NCBI RefSeq assembly: GCF_000002425.4
Contig: NC_037254.1
Coordinates: forward strand, 17,546,905 to 17,610,904
Direction: 5' to 3'
Source of the DNA: Physcomitrium patens
Lineage: Eukaryota > Streptophyta > Bryopsida > Funariales > Funariaceae
DNA length: 64,000 bases
Shown here: piece after piece, positions 21,829-34,698 of the stretch
Layout of the letters: each line of letters opens with the position of its first letter
Numbering within the stretch: the stretch's first letter is position 1
Program-made: the position numbers and the translations under genes
The notes under the pieces: generated by a model
Databases searched by the model: none
The model's input: the letters and a program-made list of their open reading frames with translations, nothing else
What the model was told of the DNA's origin: nothing

Positions 21829-23660
21829 GAGCAATAATTAATATTCTTCTTAATATGCTAGATACAAATACCTTGGTTTTTAAATGGAAGCTTTGCAGCA
21901 ACTACATTTTTGATTTCCTAAATATATTATTGTAGTCAATAGAAAAGTGAATGTAGAATCAAACTCAAAATTAAAAACAAAGCATTTATACATCTTTTTA
22001 CAATCATGCTACTAGGATTTGTTGCAACTAATCTCTCAAGTAGTGGCCCAAGCTTTTGAATCCTCAAACTCTTATCTTTTACTAAATATTTTTAGTACAA
22101 CTCATGACTCTTCTATGAAGCCATGAATAATGCTTCTTCTCTAATCTTGGTCCATGCATGGTTTGTGATATTGTATGGTCCCATGCATTGTATGTCTCAC
22201 ATAAGTGGTTTAACAAAGTTTGCAAGTTCTTTATGTGAGGCAAAAGAGTTTTAGAAAAGCTAGACATGTCTATAGATGAATAGCAAACTTGACAATATGA
22301 ATTATTTTGTCTTTATGCCAATTGATCACAACTTAGAACAAGCACTTGACATTTGTGTTCTTGTCTTAAAATTCTTCTTCTTTCTTTTGGCAGATAACCT
22401 TCATGGAAGCAAATTTGTCAGCTTTGAATTGATAAGAAACAAAAACTTGATTAGATAGCTTGCAATAGCACTATGGGCATCTTTGGTTGTAGAGAACACT
22501 CTTCTAACAATCAATTGTTCTAAGTTGTCATTGTTTGATCTCCCTGCTAGTGATCGTACAATTGCTCGACCATACAAAGAAAAGCAAGACAAAACAAGGA
22601 AGAGAAGTATGTTTGAGGAAAGAAGAAAAGAATTAGGCTTTAGATATATATATTTGATTCTCTACATGTAATTATATTTGTGTATGTGCCTTTCTTGGTA
22701 ATTATTGATTATTTGTGGATGCATCTCTCTTTGTAAGCATTTTGATTAGTACTCTTACTAATAATTATTTTTATTGGTGCATTCCTTGATTGAAGTATCA
22801 CATCAACACATAATATACTGGTTTGAATATGATGTTGGATGAAAATAGTGTAAAGATGTATTATATTAATACATTCTAAATTAACTTTAGTTTTTATAAA
22901 TATCTAAATATTTATATGTAATAATAAAAGTAATATTAATTTTTTAATTTTTTGATAATACTATTAGAAATAAATATATTTTTTAAAATTATATTCTTTT
23001 GTTACTTTAATTAAATATAAGGAGAATTTTTAATTTAAATATTTAATTTTTTAAACAATAAAGAGTCTTGAACAAGTAGTTAGAACTTTAAAATTAAAAA
23101 AGAAAAGAAATGCAATTAGAAACATGACTTATCATGTGTATAAATAAATAAATAAAATAAACCTTTAAAATACTAATATGAACTAATAGAAAAGAATAAG
23201 AAATAAATTAATAATATTGAGAGTTATAAGAACATAATAACAAGAATGCAAGTGAAGAAACTTTTTTATAGCTCTATTTAATCTCTATATTCCTCATTTG
23301 CCTAAAATCAATAAAATAAAATGTAATAAAATAATTTTAAATCCAAAAAACATCATTTTATACTCAAATGTTCACATATCAATATTTTTAATTACTTTAC
23401 ACACTATCCTATTATTTGATTAAAATTCATGTATAACTTTTATTATTTTGTGAGCTCTTTGAAGTCCAAATGTAATGAATATTTTAAGCTATTCACATTT
23501 TAGTTACAACCAACAAAAGAAATGAAAAACTTCTTACAAAAATACAATTCTTGAACTCTTTTTTTAGAAATTTGCTACTCTTACTATTGTAAGAGTATGT
23601 AAGTAAAAATTCATCTGGTGAATGTGGATATGAAAAAATATATATTTATATATATATATA
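19421..23660. other. AT-rich intergenic desert
   Basis: No gene is visible. Contents include a (TA)n run near 20359-20389, a (TTTGA)n run running into a 30-odd-base poly-T (about 21775-21827), and a pair of direct repeats described separately. The poly-T with its pentamer repeat resembles the reversed 3' tail of a retroposed sequence. The block between the direct repeats is less AT-rich but has no recognisable protein. At about 23660 the sequence shifts to the GC-balanced AWPM-19 gene flank. Confidence 0.55.
20659..22975. repeat. Direct-repeat pair flanking a ~1.9-kb block
   Basis: 20659-20840 and 22790-22975 are similar in order and spacing: ttgaagta, then tggtttgaat(g/a)tgatg(a/t)tgga, a TA-rich part, aaatatttatat and gataatactatta-like ends. 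The layout of two ~190-bp repeats around ~1.9 kb resembles a small non-autonomous LTR element, or a duplication with an insertion between. No primer-binding site or coding domain was identified. Confidence 0.45.
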
Positions 23661-24463
23661 TATAGAACGTAGCATTGATGAATAACTATCGACGTGTGAG
23701 GTACTTGTCGTAACAGTACTTCCACAAATATTCATCACCGATAGTTTGTATAATATAATGATGTCTTGGAAGTTAACGTTTAGACCTTGACACTACATAA
23801 CACTTTTAAGAATATGTTTCCAGAACATTGATATTTGAAAAAAAAAAAAGAAAAAAGAAACAGAAAACGCAAGGCTGTGTGAATATGTAAAACTGCAAAT
23901 GCTCTATATGTTGCGGGGGCTTTAGTGGATGGAGCGCAGGGATATTGATCTTTTAATACTATGCTGTTGAAGAATAACCGACTTTGTTTTTGGCGGTTTA
24001 TGAGTACATTCTCTTGGACGTTACAATTAAATAAATTAAAAGAGCTCCCTATCTGAGAGAATCACATTGCCCTGCAGATTAGTGTTAAGGATGAACCAGC
24101 AGCATAAGCGAGTCGAGACCGAGAGAATATAGCTCATGTAATAACACAAAACAAGTCGACGTGGAGAGTTCAAGAGATGTGGCAAGTTGCAAATGAAAAT
24201 GAAAATAGGACAGTGTAAAGTATCAGCATAGTTTATCGAGAATAGGAATGGTCATAGGATGTAGATAAGGATAGCAATTTATTAACATATGCATAGGTAT
24301 GATACAATGAACAAAAATAGGCCGTACAAGCTCTCACGATGCAGAAATAACGGACACTCAACAATTCATGACGCATGGACCGGTACTACACTACATTCCA
24401 TGAAGCAAAAGGGGAATACAAATGCAACATTTTCTGGCATGCGCGAATCGTTTCGAAGGGAAC

Positions 24464-24702
24464 TTAGACGGCAGCAGCTGCTGGAGTGCCGTAGTTGGGG
24501 TTCTTCACTCCAGGAGCGTTGTTGTAACCCTCGCGTGTCACAGCGCCAGCGTACAGAGCCAACAAGTACAGCAGCTCTAACAGTGATAAGATGATCATGA
24601 AAGCCTCGAGAGTTTTCTGCAAAGAACACAAAAACCCTCAGTTTATGGTTTCCCGCTCATTCACTCAATAAAGTTTGGATCCTACGTGTTTCAGGATGTA
24701 CA

Positions 24703-24734
<32 letters not shown>

Positions 24735-25724
24735 CGAGCGGAAAAAAGAACAAGAGTTGATCCAAATATAAGGAACTTCGCCGGAGCATATGAGAAATTT
24801 TACCAGTCTCTTGTTGCGGCCATATCGGATGTGAATCTCCTTGCATGCAACGCCCATAGCCAAAAGAGTGAGTGTCCATGCAATTGTGGCAGCGGCGGCA
24901 GCGGCGGCAAGACTCTCAGTGCGCCACACGGACAGGTGGTGAGCTCCAGCTAAGGTGGAGGCCAAACCAACCATGCTGGCGATAAGCACGAAAGCGAGGA
25001 AAATGCTCGTTGCAGTGTTACCTGCAAGTCATATGAAGAGAGAGAGAGGGAAAGCGTGAGCTCATGCTTGGAAGGATAAAACTTCATCCAGTCATTAAAA
25101 CTGGACAACTCTTCCAATATTCTTCGACAGACTCCGATTTCCATATCAAAGGGTTCAGTGGTCGCTAGCTCCACTGTTAACATGCGCAATACTTCTTTAC
25201 CAATACCAAACAGTCCTCAAGTTTCACTCTCTACATAACGACGAGGCCGTTTAAAAAACTCAATCCCCAAGGCCAAAACACGGAGTCCCTACAGTACCCC
25301 GGACTCGCGCGAAAAACACGACTAAAAGATAAAAAATCTAACCGTAAATATTGTGACACATCGCAGAACACATCAACTAACTTGCCGAAAGGAAAAATCT
25401 CAAAATTTCCGAAACGAATCGTCACGATTCTCTATTGCATCAGTCGGCGCCCACGAGAAACACAACCCCAGCTCCATCTGTCCTTCACACTATATCCCGA
25501 GAACCATGAAACCATGCATACGTAGCTTCACAACCGAATCCGAGAAGCATTCTTCAGTAACATCAGAAAGATACACCGAAGGGTAAACCACCACCAAGGA
25601 CGAAGCTGCCACGGTCGAACGCCTTGTTCAGGAGAGACCCTGCGATATCGGCCGAGATGAAGTAGAGACAAAAGTTGATGACCAGCAGAGGGGCCACCAT
25701 CCCCTTAGAAACCCCGAAAGCCAT
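24464..25724 (-). CDS. AWPM-19/PM19-type four-helix membrane protein
   Basis: Three minus-strand exons join in phase: 25577-25724, 24804-25021 and 24464-24616, giving 172 residues, near the family's usual ~180. The start ATG at 25724 opens MAFGVSKGMVAPLLVINF, a first membrane helix. Exon 2 carries the diagnostic AGAHHLSVW and SLAAAAAAATIAWTLTLLAM followed by CKEIH, and exon 3 gives LLELLYLLALYAGAVT and the tail PGVKNPNYGTPAAAAV. Introns have GT-AG ends; the second holds an (AAT)n run. About four hydrophobic helices are visible, consistent with a plasma-membrane protein. Family members are known to be induced by ABA, drying or cold, and some take part in ABA or osmotic responses; the exact role here is unknown. 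The promoter carries several ACGT sites that fit ABA control. The flank from about 23660 is probably 3' UTR and downstream DNA. Confidence 0.88.
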
Positions 25725-26340
25725 AGCTACGGAGGAGCTGGGAACAATCACAAAGCGAGTGTGGGCGAGGAGACGAGTCGCTGCGAGCTCGAGACAATTC
25801 CCTTGCACTGATTGTTGACGATGGCGCCGCCGCGGAGCATGGTTTTGAAGAGTCTCCGACAGGGGTCCTACAAGTGTGCTCCAGCCAGCTCAGCCAATTG
25901 CACGTGGTGATGCCTGGGGTCCAGCCACTAGTTGGCTGCACACGTGGCGAGGAGCCATGGAGGAGGTTCATTGGCTGGTTCCCCTCAACACACGGCGCCG
26001 GATTCCATCACATTTCAGGCGTACAGGCAATGCTTTCCTTTTGGGGGTTCGAGTGCGGAGGGGGGTCTCGACGATATCGATGACTCGTTCTGTCGTGGAA
26101 CATGCGTGAAGGGTGGACCCGATAGGTGAGAGATAGGGTGCGATTCAGCATGGAAATGCTGCTCGAGATGCCGGGAACTCCGTTGCTCGGGGACGTGGAA
26201 GGTGAGGTCCACGTCGGATGGTACATGCGTGGTTGGACCCCTGTGCACTGCTCGGGGCACCGCGTGGCCCCTGAGGTGTGGACGATATCAGCATCTGTTC
26301 AATGGGGTGTGGAAACGATCGATGGAGAGTTGGAATACTA
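25725..26340 (-). promoter_or_regulatory. ABRE-rich promoter/5' region of the AWPM-19 gene
   Basis: Upstream of the ATG lie cacgtgg at 25901, cacgtggc at 25941, acgtgg at 26193, ccacgtcgg at 26209 and an cgcgtgg element near 26261 that resembles the CE3 coupling element. ACGTG with a second ACGT or CE3 nearby is the known layout of ABA-responsive promoters. The region is GC-rich and stops abruptly at about 26340, where AT-rich desert begins. Open frames here on both strands are overlapping readings of GC-rich DNA. Confidence 0.6.
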
Positions 26341-29300
26341 ACCAAACATAAAAGATTATTTAATATAGTTTTGTATTGACAAAAAAATTCTAGAATATCA
26401 GGGTAATTTTTATTTTTATCTTTTATTATATGTTTGAATAACATACAAATAAAAAAAACTTGACTACTTATGAAAATAACTACACATAAGTACCTTTGCT
26501 TCTTTGTCATGTAATTGATGTATATCATTGCTCAATATTGTCTAATTTCCAATTCTTTTTGTGAATGGGATGACTCAAATCCACATTGAATGTGACAACA
26601 ATAACAATGGTTGTCTCAAACAAAGTCATATTTATGATGCTCAAGTAACTTGTGAAACTTTGAACTTGTACATTCATTAGCTAGGTTCTAAAGTTTGAGG
26701 TTATTAGCATTGAACCAAGAGTTACTACAAGAGTTAATACTAGTTATTGAATAATAATAAATAAGTGGAGTGAAACCATAAAGTATTAGTCCTTGCCTAC
26801 AACAGCAAACTAACAATAAAGTGTTGTTGTATTATAAGACAACTATTGAGTGAAAAAGAAAAAAGAAAAAAGAAAAAAAAGGATTATACTATAGAAGAAA
26901 TTGTTTTAAAGTATAGTGGCAAATGTCTTTTAAAATGTAGATAAAATTAAGAAGAGAGTAAAACCATTTAGTGCCAATACTATTGTTTCATAAAAGAGGT
27001 TTCTACTTATTTTATAGGAAAATAAATAAGATAAAATTAAGTAGGTTAATAAAAATAAAATTATAGATAACTTTGGATGAAAGTAAAAAATAACTTACAA
27101 TAATAATTACCTAGAAATGCCTTAGATTGATACTCAAAGAGAGCCAATTATGCATTAAGGTTGAAATCAAACTTTGAGGCATAAAACCATGCACCTACAA
27201 TATAAGTGGGATTTTTTTTGTTGATTGGAGAGTAAGTTTTGAAATCAAACTTGATAATTTTTTTTAAGCATTTATTTTAATAGATTTAAATACACAAAGA
27301 TTCTATGAGAGCTTTGCAAAGTGAGAATTATTTTAGGAGACTCTATTTTTTTATAAAATAAGAAAAGGATCTTATTTTGATGAATTATGTGAATTTTATA
27401 ACAAATCTTTAAGTAAAATTTTGTGGATGTTTGAACATATTTGTGCTAAATTAGTTTAATAATATTGAGCTTAATTTGACAACCAAATCATAAGCAATTA
27501 AGTTTCAAGTGAGTTAGAATTTTAGAAATTGGATTTTGAAGATTAGAGAGGATTTCAATGATTTTGAGCAATTGGCCAATTGGATTGAAATAATGTTTTC
27601 ATGTATCAATGATTGATTAATTTTTTAAAATTTGTGTAAATTTTGAGATTAACTTAATGGTTCAAAAGTGAGATATTGGTGTTGGAAGTTTTAGATCAAG
27701 GTTAGAGAAGGAGAATGATCTTCATCTAAATAGATTAGGAGCATTCTTTCTACATCTCTTAGTTTAATTCTCTTCAAAGTTTGTATGTTTGTTTTAAATA
27801 ATAAATTAAAATATACATTTTTTTTGAATTAAGACCAATAATTTAAGTAATAATTATTGAGGTTTTAATTTTTTAAAAAAAAAATATTTGAAGTTGAATA
27901 GAATATAATAAAAAAAATTTAGATTATTCAAGATTGCAAAGAGAGTGTTTTTGAATACCTTATGTATCATTTATTTGAATTATAAATCCAACTTTAAGGT
28001 AAAATCATATCCTTCCACAACTAAATGCCCAATGCATTTCGAGGCTAATTTTCACATAACATGATACTGTACCATCAATGGTTACGACTACACAACCATA
28101 TTTAATGTTCCTTAGAATTATTTCAAGAGTTGTTTCTTTCACCTTTGTCAATTTGTGGGTGGTTTGTTATTTCTCTTTGCCAATATTATATCAATAGAAT
28201 TAGACTTTTTATTCTTAGAATAGAAAAAATGAAAGTAGTAGTACATTCAGAGTCTTGTTGCTTCTATTTTATCTAATTAATTTTTTGGTTGTTATCTATG
28301 AACATTGCTTTTAAAAAAATCAAACTTCAAAAGAATCTATATTTATTATTACCATTTTTATTATATTTTCTTTTATATATATAAAAATAAACACATGCAT
28401 TTATTTAAGACACATGTTAGTATAGTTAAAAGTAAAGTGAATTCTACCAACTCTCTTGTAAAATTGTACTATACTACATGATTAAAAAACAAAAATTCAA
28501 TCCTCTATTCTATTAAAATTAAAATTATGATTTTAGTTATTTTTAAAAAAATATGCATCTTTATTTTTTTAAGAAATGCTTTTACATTTTAATAAAAATT
28601 TATAATGGTATAAAATTGAATATGTGTGTTTAATATTAATTTATACATTAAACGAATATAATTATAAATAATTGGTTTATAGAATTCTATAAATGTTCTT
28701 TACAAATTAATAACTAGAATTATTGCATTATTATTATAAGAGACAAAGTAAATATATGCACACATTAGTAAATGCTAAGTTCAAATGTACACTAATCTCC
28801 TATATTATAGTTAAAATGTATACTAAAATACTAATCATTTAAAAATATGATATGTTACAAATAATTATATTTGTGTGTATTCTAAAGTTAGCATTTGATA
28901 ATAAACAATGTTGATGTCAATTCTTGAATTTACATTGTTCACACTCTAATCCAAATTTTATAAAATTTTCCTTAAATAAAGAATCTTGTCTTTTTAAATA
29001 AGTATCTATTATTAATTTTTTAATAAAACATGTTAAATTATTATATTGAATTTTTTTTTGGTTTTATGTAATTTTATATTACTACCTAAAATAAATTAAA
29101 GCGCCAAAGATTAATATATTAAAAACTTAAGTAAATCAAAACATAAAATAAAATAAAATAATCACACAAACCAAATTTTTGTTGTTTACCATAAAGATTC
29201 AAATTTTTTTAGACTTGGATGATTTAAGTAAGAACTAAATAAAATAAAATAAAATAAATGTTTGGAATTGAAAAAGCAACCTGAAACTTTAATTTAAAAA

Positions 29301-29500
29301 ATAATGTACCAATTTGAGAAAAGAAAACTCATAAATCTCTTTATTTTAATCAAATATTTTACTAATAGCATACCAAGAATGAAAATGTTTTAATGCAATA
29401 GCCTACATTTACAATTTTATTTACAAAAAATACAATCAAACTAGTGAGTCTTTTATTGCTCAATAAATCAATAAATAAATAAATTACATAACAATAAATC
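26341..29500. other. AT-rich desert with a diverged repeat copy
   Basis: No gene is visible. About 26828-27800 resembles the 1.7-kb repeat family (listed separately). The remainder (27800-29500) is A/T-rich with no frame over about 60 codons. From about 29500 composition rises toward the MTP gene's 3' flank. Confidence 0.55.
26828..27800 (+). repeat. 1.7-kb repeat family, copy 2 (diverged, partial)
   Basis: It shares with copies 1 and 3 the start region tgtattataagacaactattgagtg, cut here to its key parts: a TGTA start and an actattgagtgaaa block. It then has attgatactcaaagaga...ccaatta, and aaggttgaaatcaaac followed by gcataaaaccatgcacc. These occur in the same order and spacing as near 9549-9900. 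The TTAGGATT-like array is not seen, so the right half is lost or too diverged. The right edge is approximate. Confidence 0.5.
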
Positions 29501-29913
29501 ATGGTAATAGATTCAGCTATACATGCAACTGCTAGAAAATTCTAGTCTCTTAAGGTCATGCAGATGGGGATCATGTCGCTGTGAAGTCTAAGGGGTTTTT
29601 GGGGACTATCATTGTTCATCCTGCAGAATTTCTATTCCAATGTTGTAACTCATTTAACATTATTGGCCACAAAATGTGGTGACTCCACTAAGAACAGCCT
29701 TGAAGGAGGTTAAACAATCCGCCAATGTTGGTTGTAAAAAGGATGTACTGATAATGCAGCAGAATAATGATAAGGAAGTACCTGAAGTCCCTAGTGTCTC
29801 AAATCCAGGGACCCCTACGAGACTTTTCTAACAAAATCAATAAATTCAGTAAAGAGCAGCTCTTCCTGGACTCTAAACTAAGAATATCACAGAGTTTGAA
29901 TATCATAGTGTCG

Positions 29914-32351
29914 TTATTCCTTGTAAGCATGCTCGGGCCGATGCGTGACTTCGTAGTCGAGATGAACGAAGGCTCGTTCTATTTCTGGGAGCGACTCGAG
30001 TTTGTTTTGGAGTGATTCGCCAATGTCATGCGCTTGTTGCAGAGGCATGTCCCCTGCTAATACAATATCAACCTCTGCAAAATAATGAGAGCCAAATGTA
30101 TACGCACGGACAGTGTCAATTTGACGTATGTCCTTGTGATGATTCCAACATAGATATGTTATTTTCCGTAGGAAATCCGGAGAAGCTGTACGACTAACCA
30201 AAGCGTTTACATTCTCCAGCACTGTCAATGTCCATGTACGCATAGTGTAGAGTGCCAGCTGCATGGACCAACATCAACGGATCAGAAGAGCAAACAATAC
30301 GAAGCTGGAATTACCATGATGATGGAACATTTTAACTAGCCAAGAGCTCATCTAGACGTTCAAAAAGCTATTGCAGAGGTGAAATTGCTTAGAATTGAAA
30401 TGCCGATCACTTTGATGCGACATATCTGACTTATTGGGAACAAGTATCAGTATCACACACAGTTCTCATGGCTGCATGACATCAGTCGCTGTTCACAGGT
30501 GAGACGAAGCAAAAGGAAGTACATTTTACTACTTTGAATTAAAACGAAAACTAATGGGCCAAATAAGCGAGAGCTGTCAATTGTCGACGTACCACAATTG
30601 CACCTGCAGGATCAACCCACCAAGCAAATATGCTGGACACAACTGCCGCAATTAGACCAATTATGTTGGTAACGACGTCAAAAAAGTGGTCTTGCGCATA
30701 AGCCCTCACGATCTCATCACGGAACATCCGACAATACACCATCAGAAGGAACTTTGCTACTGTTGTCGCCACCATGATTGCGACCACCCAGTTCCAAGAT
30801 TCGGCTAGAGCAAGTGAGTGTTCCTGCGCAACCGTCCGATGAAATTTCCATGTGAAGGACCAAAATAGTCTGGAGTGTCCAGGTAGAACTGTAAGAATTT
30901 GGAGTTATTAAAAGGACCATTAATCCGAAAACGTCGCAATTTCGCATCTGCAACAATAGAAAACACCAAGGTTGTTCGTCCTGCCTGTGAGAACAGCGTC
31001 CGAGCGGACTCCAAAATAATTTGAAGGCCAAGTGTTGCCATTACTGACGCAAAAACTAGAATGCCCTGTAGCCATAGCCAAAAGCCGATAAGAAATTACA
31101 CAAAGACCCTCCTTGAAATTGACAATCACACGTCAGTGCAAACAAGTGTTACCAACATGCTGGTAGACCACAGAATCCACGCAGCAGTGACCCCTCAGTA
31201 TAGAAAACTGATTTTGAGACACTTACGGCTTGCATAGATTCAGTGCCATCATGATTCTCAATTGCGCATTTCAAGACAATAGATTCTACTTTTTATTTTA
31301 ATTTCCCCTGATCATAAATTTCCTAGTGGAAACATTCAATCTTCCTTTGCAGAAAGCATACTTCTTTTCCAACCATAACTCCATCAACCTCGATTAGAGA
31401 CAAGAATTGTATTGTACCAAAGGTTGCATCCGCTTTTTCCCAATCGGATAGAGGTAGGGGTTCTGCTTGCGCATGGAAATCGCCGCGAACCAAAGAATCA
31501 AGCCAGACAGCAAGTCTAGCAATGAGTCCAAAGTGGAAGCAATGATGGCTAAAGAGCCACTCTTCACACAGGCATAGACTTTTGCTGCGAAGATGATCAA
31601 GTTCGCTATATTTGAAACACTAATGGCAAACCTCTCTCTTCGATGTGTGGTGTCTCGCTCTTCCTACAATACAGATGAGTCAAAATACAAAAGGCTTCCT
31701 CTGACAATACACGTCTATTTGCCAGGAGCATATCCTCATTCTAGGCTTTTGCCTTACAATCCTTTAAATTAGTAAAGACAATGCGTAACGCCACGTGATG
31801 AGACAAATTAACTCATCTATACACGGAAAACTATCCGAGGCTTAAATGCCTCGAAAACTCACTTGGGTGCTGGTGGACATGTACCCTCGGTCTGCTATAG
31901 AATCCATTTGCACGAAGCTTTTCAACATTTCTTCCTGCTGTTTATAATAATCATCGACACCTTTTTCACCACCTACAGTTATGGACCTGCTTTATTAGAG
32001 ATGTTAACAGTGACTTAATGAATGCTCAAAACTCCAGCAGGCGTTTGTCAAAGTCAATGAAATATTATTCAGCTTAGAAGGAGGGATTTGAAATAAGGAT
32101 CTAAACTACTTTACTTCATCTTCTCCGAACTGATAGTGCGATTTGCGATAGCTGCCTAAAATTTAACGAAACAGGAAGACAAACGTACCAAATTTTTTCG
32201 CGCAATCAACGGTGGTGTTCGGTAAATGATCCCGCAAGCGAAATGAACTCACATTTAACCGCCACGGCCTGTCCGCGATCCCATCACCCCCCAAAAGCGC
32301 CTCCATAGCTATGCCTTCTTCGGACATAATAGATTCTAATCTTGTCTCCAT
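29914..32351 (-). CDS. Mn-type cation diffusion facilitator (MTP8-11 group)
   Basis: Six minus-strand exons join in phase to 391 residues, normal for the group: 32189-32351, 31863-31972, 31418-31663, 30985-31065, 30593-30823 and 29914-30258. The ATG at 32351 is the most upstream in-frame start; ATGs at 32327 and 32306 are alternatives. DSLLD (residues ~137-141) and DHFFD (~245-249) are the paired DxxxD motifs of manganese CDFs, where zinc CDFs have His. Exon 3 also holds the [11 protein letters not shown] block. The C-terminal cytosolic domain contains the conserved [18 protein letters not shown] segment (here [15 protein letters not shown]) and AHDIGESLQ. Family members exchange Mn2+ for H+ across Golgi, prevacuolar or vacuolar membranes; the membrane here is not shown by sequence. 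The fourth intron fits best with a GC donor (CAG|GCAGGA); a GT donor six codons on (exon end 30967) also keeps frame. Confidence 0.9.
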
Positions 32352-33140
32352 TGCTGAACCACTGCAGCGTCCCGCACACGAAAATTCCTCCTCTGATCTG
32401 TGAAAAACAAATCTCAACTGATAAAATTATCCTACACTTTTCATGAGCCGTAATCTTATATCTGTTCAAATATTACTACAAAAGACTACAACAAGCACTA
32501 AAAGTGTCCGCATGAAAACTGTCAGTACCATGACAACCAACATCGAGCACCTAGCAAGTCTATTCCCTTGTTCATCACCAGAAAGATCCACCTTATTATG
32601 ATGTGAGCAGAAACTTAACCCCTGCTTTTTCTAATGCGCACAATTACATCCGCAACAAGATCGTCCAAGCTATGAGATTCGAAGTAAATAAACATCGCTA
32701 AGTGTTCAAATCCTTTCAATAAAAAGGGCGTACACTTCCTTCCGTGAAGGATGCCCCTGTGTTGTAAAGTAACATAGGTGACAAAAAAAAAAAAAAAAAA
32801 AAGAAAAAGAAAAGGGTAGCACACTTAAACAGGAATTTGGAATACCGCCACAAAACTCCACAAAAATGATAGACGAACACCTGCTAACGCACTTGAGAAC
32901 GATGCCCCAGAAAATTGTCCCTCGCAACAATAATTTTAAAGGCACGTTTCTACTCTCTGCCCCTACCAGACCAAGCTACGGAGAGGTCAATATCAACGTC
33001 TATGGGCACTCAATGATACTTGAGAGGACAATTGGTTAATGCGGCGCAGTCAACATGTGCACTTCGTGTGCGACGTTTTCGGTAGAATTCGGATTGCGAA
33101 AACTATTAACAACCGCCATCAAAAGCGTAGGTTATGGACT
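32352..33140. other. MTP upstream region
   Basis: Mixed composition, probably promoter and 5' UTR of the minus-strand MTP gene. It contains an A-rich run at about 32780-32810 (poly-T on the coding strand) and short frames with no recognisable domain. Confidence 0.4.
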
Positions 33141-33592
33141 CTAAGAGGTTGTCGTGGCCTCCTTCAAGACACGCAGTTCGTAGTTTAGTTTTATAATATC
33201 ATCGAGAAGGTTGTGCGCTCTCCGATTGGCCTGTCCACGCAAATGCAGCTCACAAGACACTGATAAACGAAATGCAATGCGAAAATTGCTGGTTTGGCAG
33301 TTGAATGAAGAAAGAATCAGAATAATCTGTGACATTTTCCCGTATAATGAAGTGAGATGAGGGATACTGCTGCGACCAGCACGTGACCTAAGAGATCCTC
33401 GAATCAACCTCTTTCTTTACCCCCAATGCCTCGCTCTATTGCAATTGTTATGCTCTCATGAAGCCTCGCTACCTCCCAAAAGAAATTCACACCGTACAAA
33501 GAAGTTTTTCTAGTTAACAAGCTACCGCGCTCACCAGATCGAGATTCCTCTTGAAATGGCTCATCCTCTCTGCCCGGTCTCTCCTCAAACAC
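33141..33592 (-). CDS. Unidentified 3' gene end, two phase-matched exons
   Basis: A minus-strand frame ending in a TAG at 33141-33143 reads ELHLRGQANRRAHNLLDDI then IKLNYELRVLKEATTTS, a helix-rich, coding-like tail. An acceptor CAG sits before it (exon 33141-33259, phase 1). The frame just upstream (about 33530-33592) gives FEERPGREDEPFQEESRS and ends at a strong donor, CTG|GTGAGC, also in phase 1, so the two join as ...SRS-V-SCEL. I do not recognise the protein and found no start codon or further exons, so the upstream limit is not a gene start. Its position upstream of and in line with the MTP gene suggests a separate, perhaps truncated gene; chance frames remain possible. Confidence 0.28.
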
Positions 33593-33599
33593 CTCAAAA

Positions 33600-34698
33600 C
33601 TCCATCACTCTGGACTTGCGTCTTGAAAGCTCATGTATGCACTACTTCTTTTCCTACGTAGCAACGTCATTCATCACCTTCCAAAAAATCAAGGGTGCTC
33701 CTGCTCCAAAATTCTAATGCTACCGCACTCTCAAGGACCTACAGAACTCACACGACTAATGAAAGTCTCTTTACAAACATCAAACTATTCCAACGACTTT
33801 GCGTCCCAGTCGTCGGGAAACAAACACCGTGACTACTACTAAACGCAACAGGAACCTCAAATACTCAAAACCATGTACAATCATAAACTGAATGGCACAA
33901 AATCTTTAAACTAGAGCCTTCCATAAGCATTCTACAGACAACGCTCATAAACCGAACCGATGATACAAGAACACCCGCTGAAACGGAAAACTACTTATAA
34001 ATCGACCAAGACACATTGAAGCCGCACCAGGTGTATGAAAATTTGCAAGAAGACTTCCCAAATTAAAGAGAAAAAAACTGCGTCAACTCTCGAACTACCT
34101 CAATAAACAACGAGGCCTGGTAGCCTTGTGCGCTTGAAAATCAATCTCCGTGCAGGAAATCCAGCAATCTTGCTCCACCCCTCAATCTTCGAGGAATTCC
34201 CACAAAAAACTAGTAGTGCCACTGTGACAGTGCTCGCTCCTCACGGCCTTCACGCTCCTTCAATCCATCTCCAATTCCCCGCAACCTGAAAGCTCCTTCG
34301 GGTGGCAATCCTCCCCGTTCGCAACGTGCCGGTTGCAACGAAGACCGCCACCAAGCGATCCGACGGCCCGGTTCTCAATCAGAGCACACCCTCGTCGTCT
34401 TCATCTTCTCGGAGAAGAAGCGGTCGAGTCCCCCTCCGCATCGTCCAAGTGACTTCCTTCCTTCCCTCCCTCTCTGCATTGCGATCCCGTCAGCAAAGAA
34501 CGAATTCAATTATATAATATATTCTTCTCGAATTTCATACAAATCATGCAGTAATTCTCTCCTCCGAAAAGCCTCTTCGTTGCACCACGTAACGCCCTGG
34601 CCTGCGCCGCAGCGCTCCCTTCACGGCTCCAGATGCGACGCTAGTCAGTATCCCCTGATGCTTCTGCTGCTGCTGCTGTCTTCTGACTCACGGATCTG
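33600..34698. other. GC-balanced region with unresolved gene edges
   Basis: Short frames on both strands. The plus-strand frame at 34302-34517 is Ser/Arg-rich (VPVATKTATKRSDGPVLNQ) and has no recognised domain. The region around 34200-34680 is pyrimidine-rich on the plus strand and looks like a plant promoter or leader for a plus-strand transcript. Confidence 0.35.

Noticed and set aside
19421-26340. Transposon bounded by GGGGTTGTTTGGTTCG near 19421 and aaccaaac near 26340
   Set aside because: The two ends are not true inverted repeats and the interval contains the intact AWPM-19 gene.
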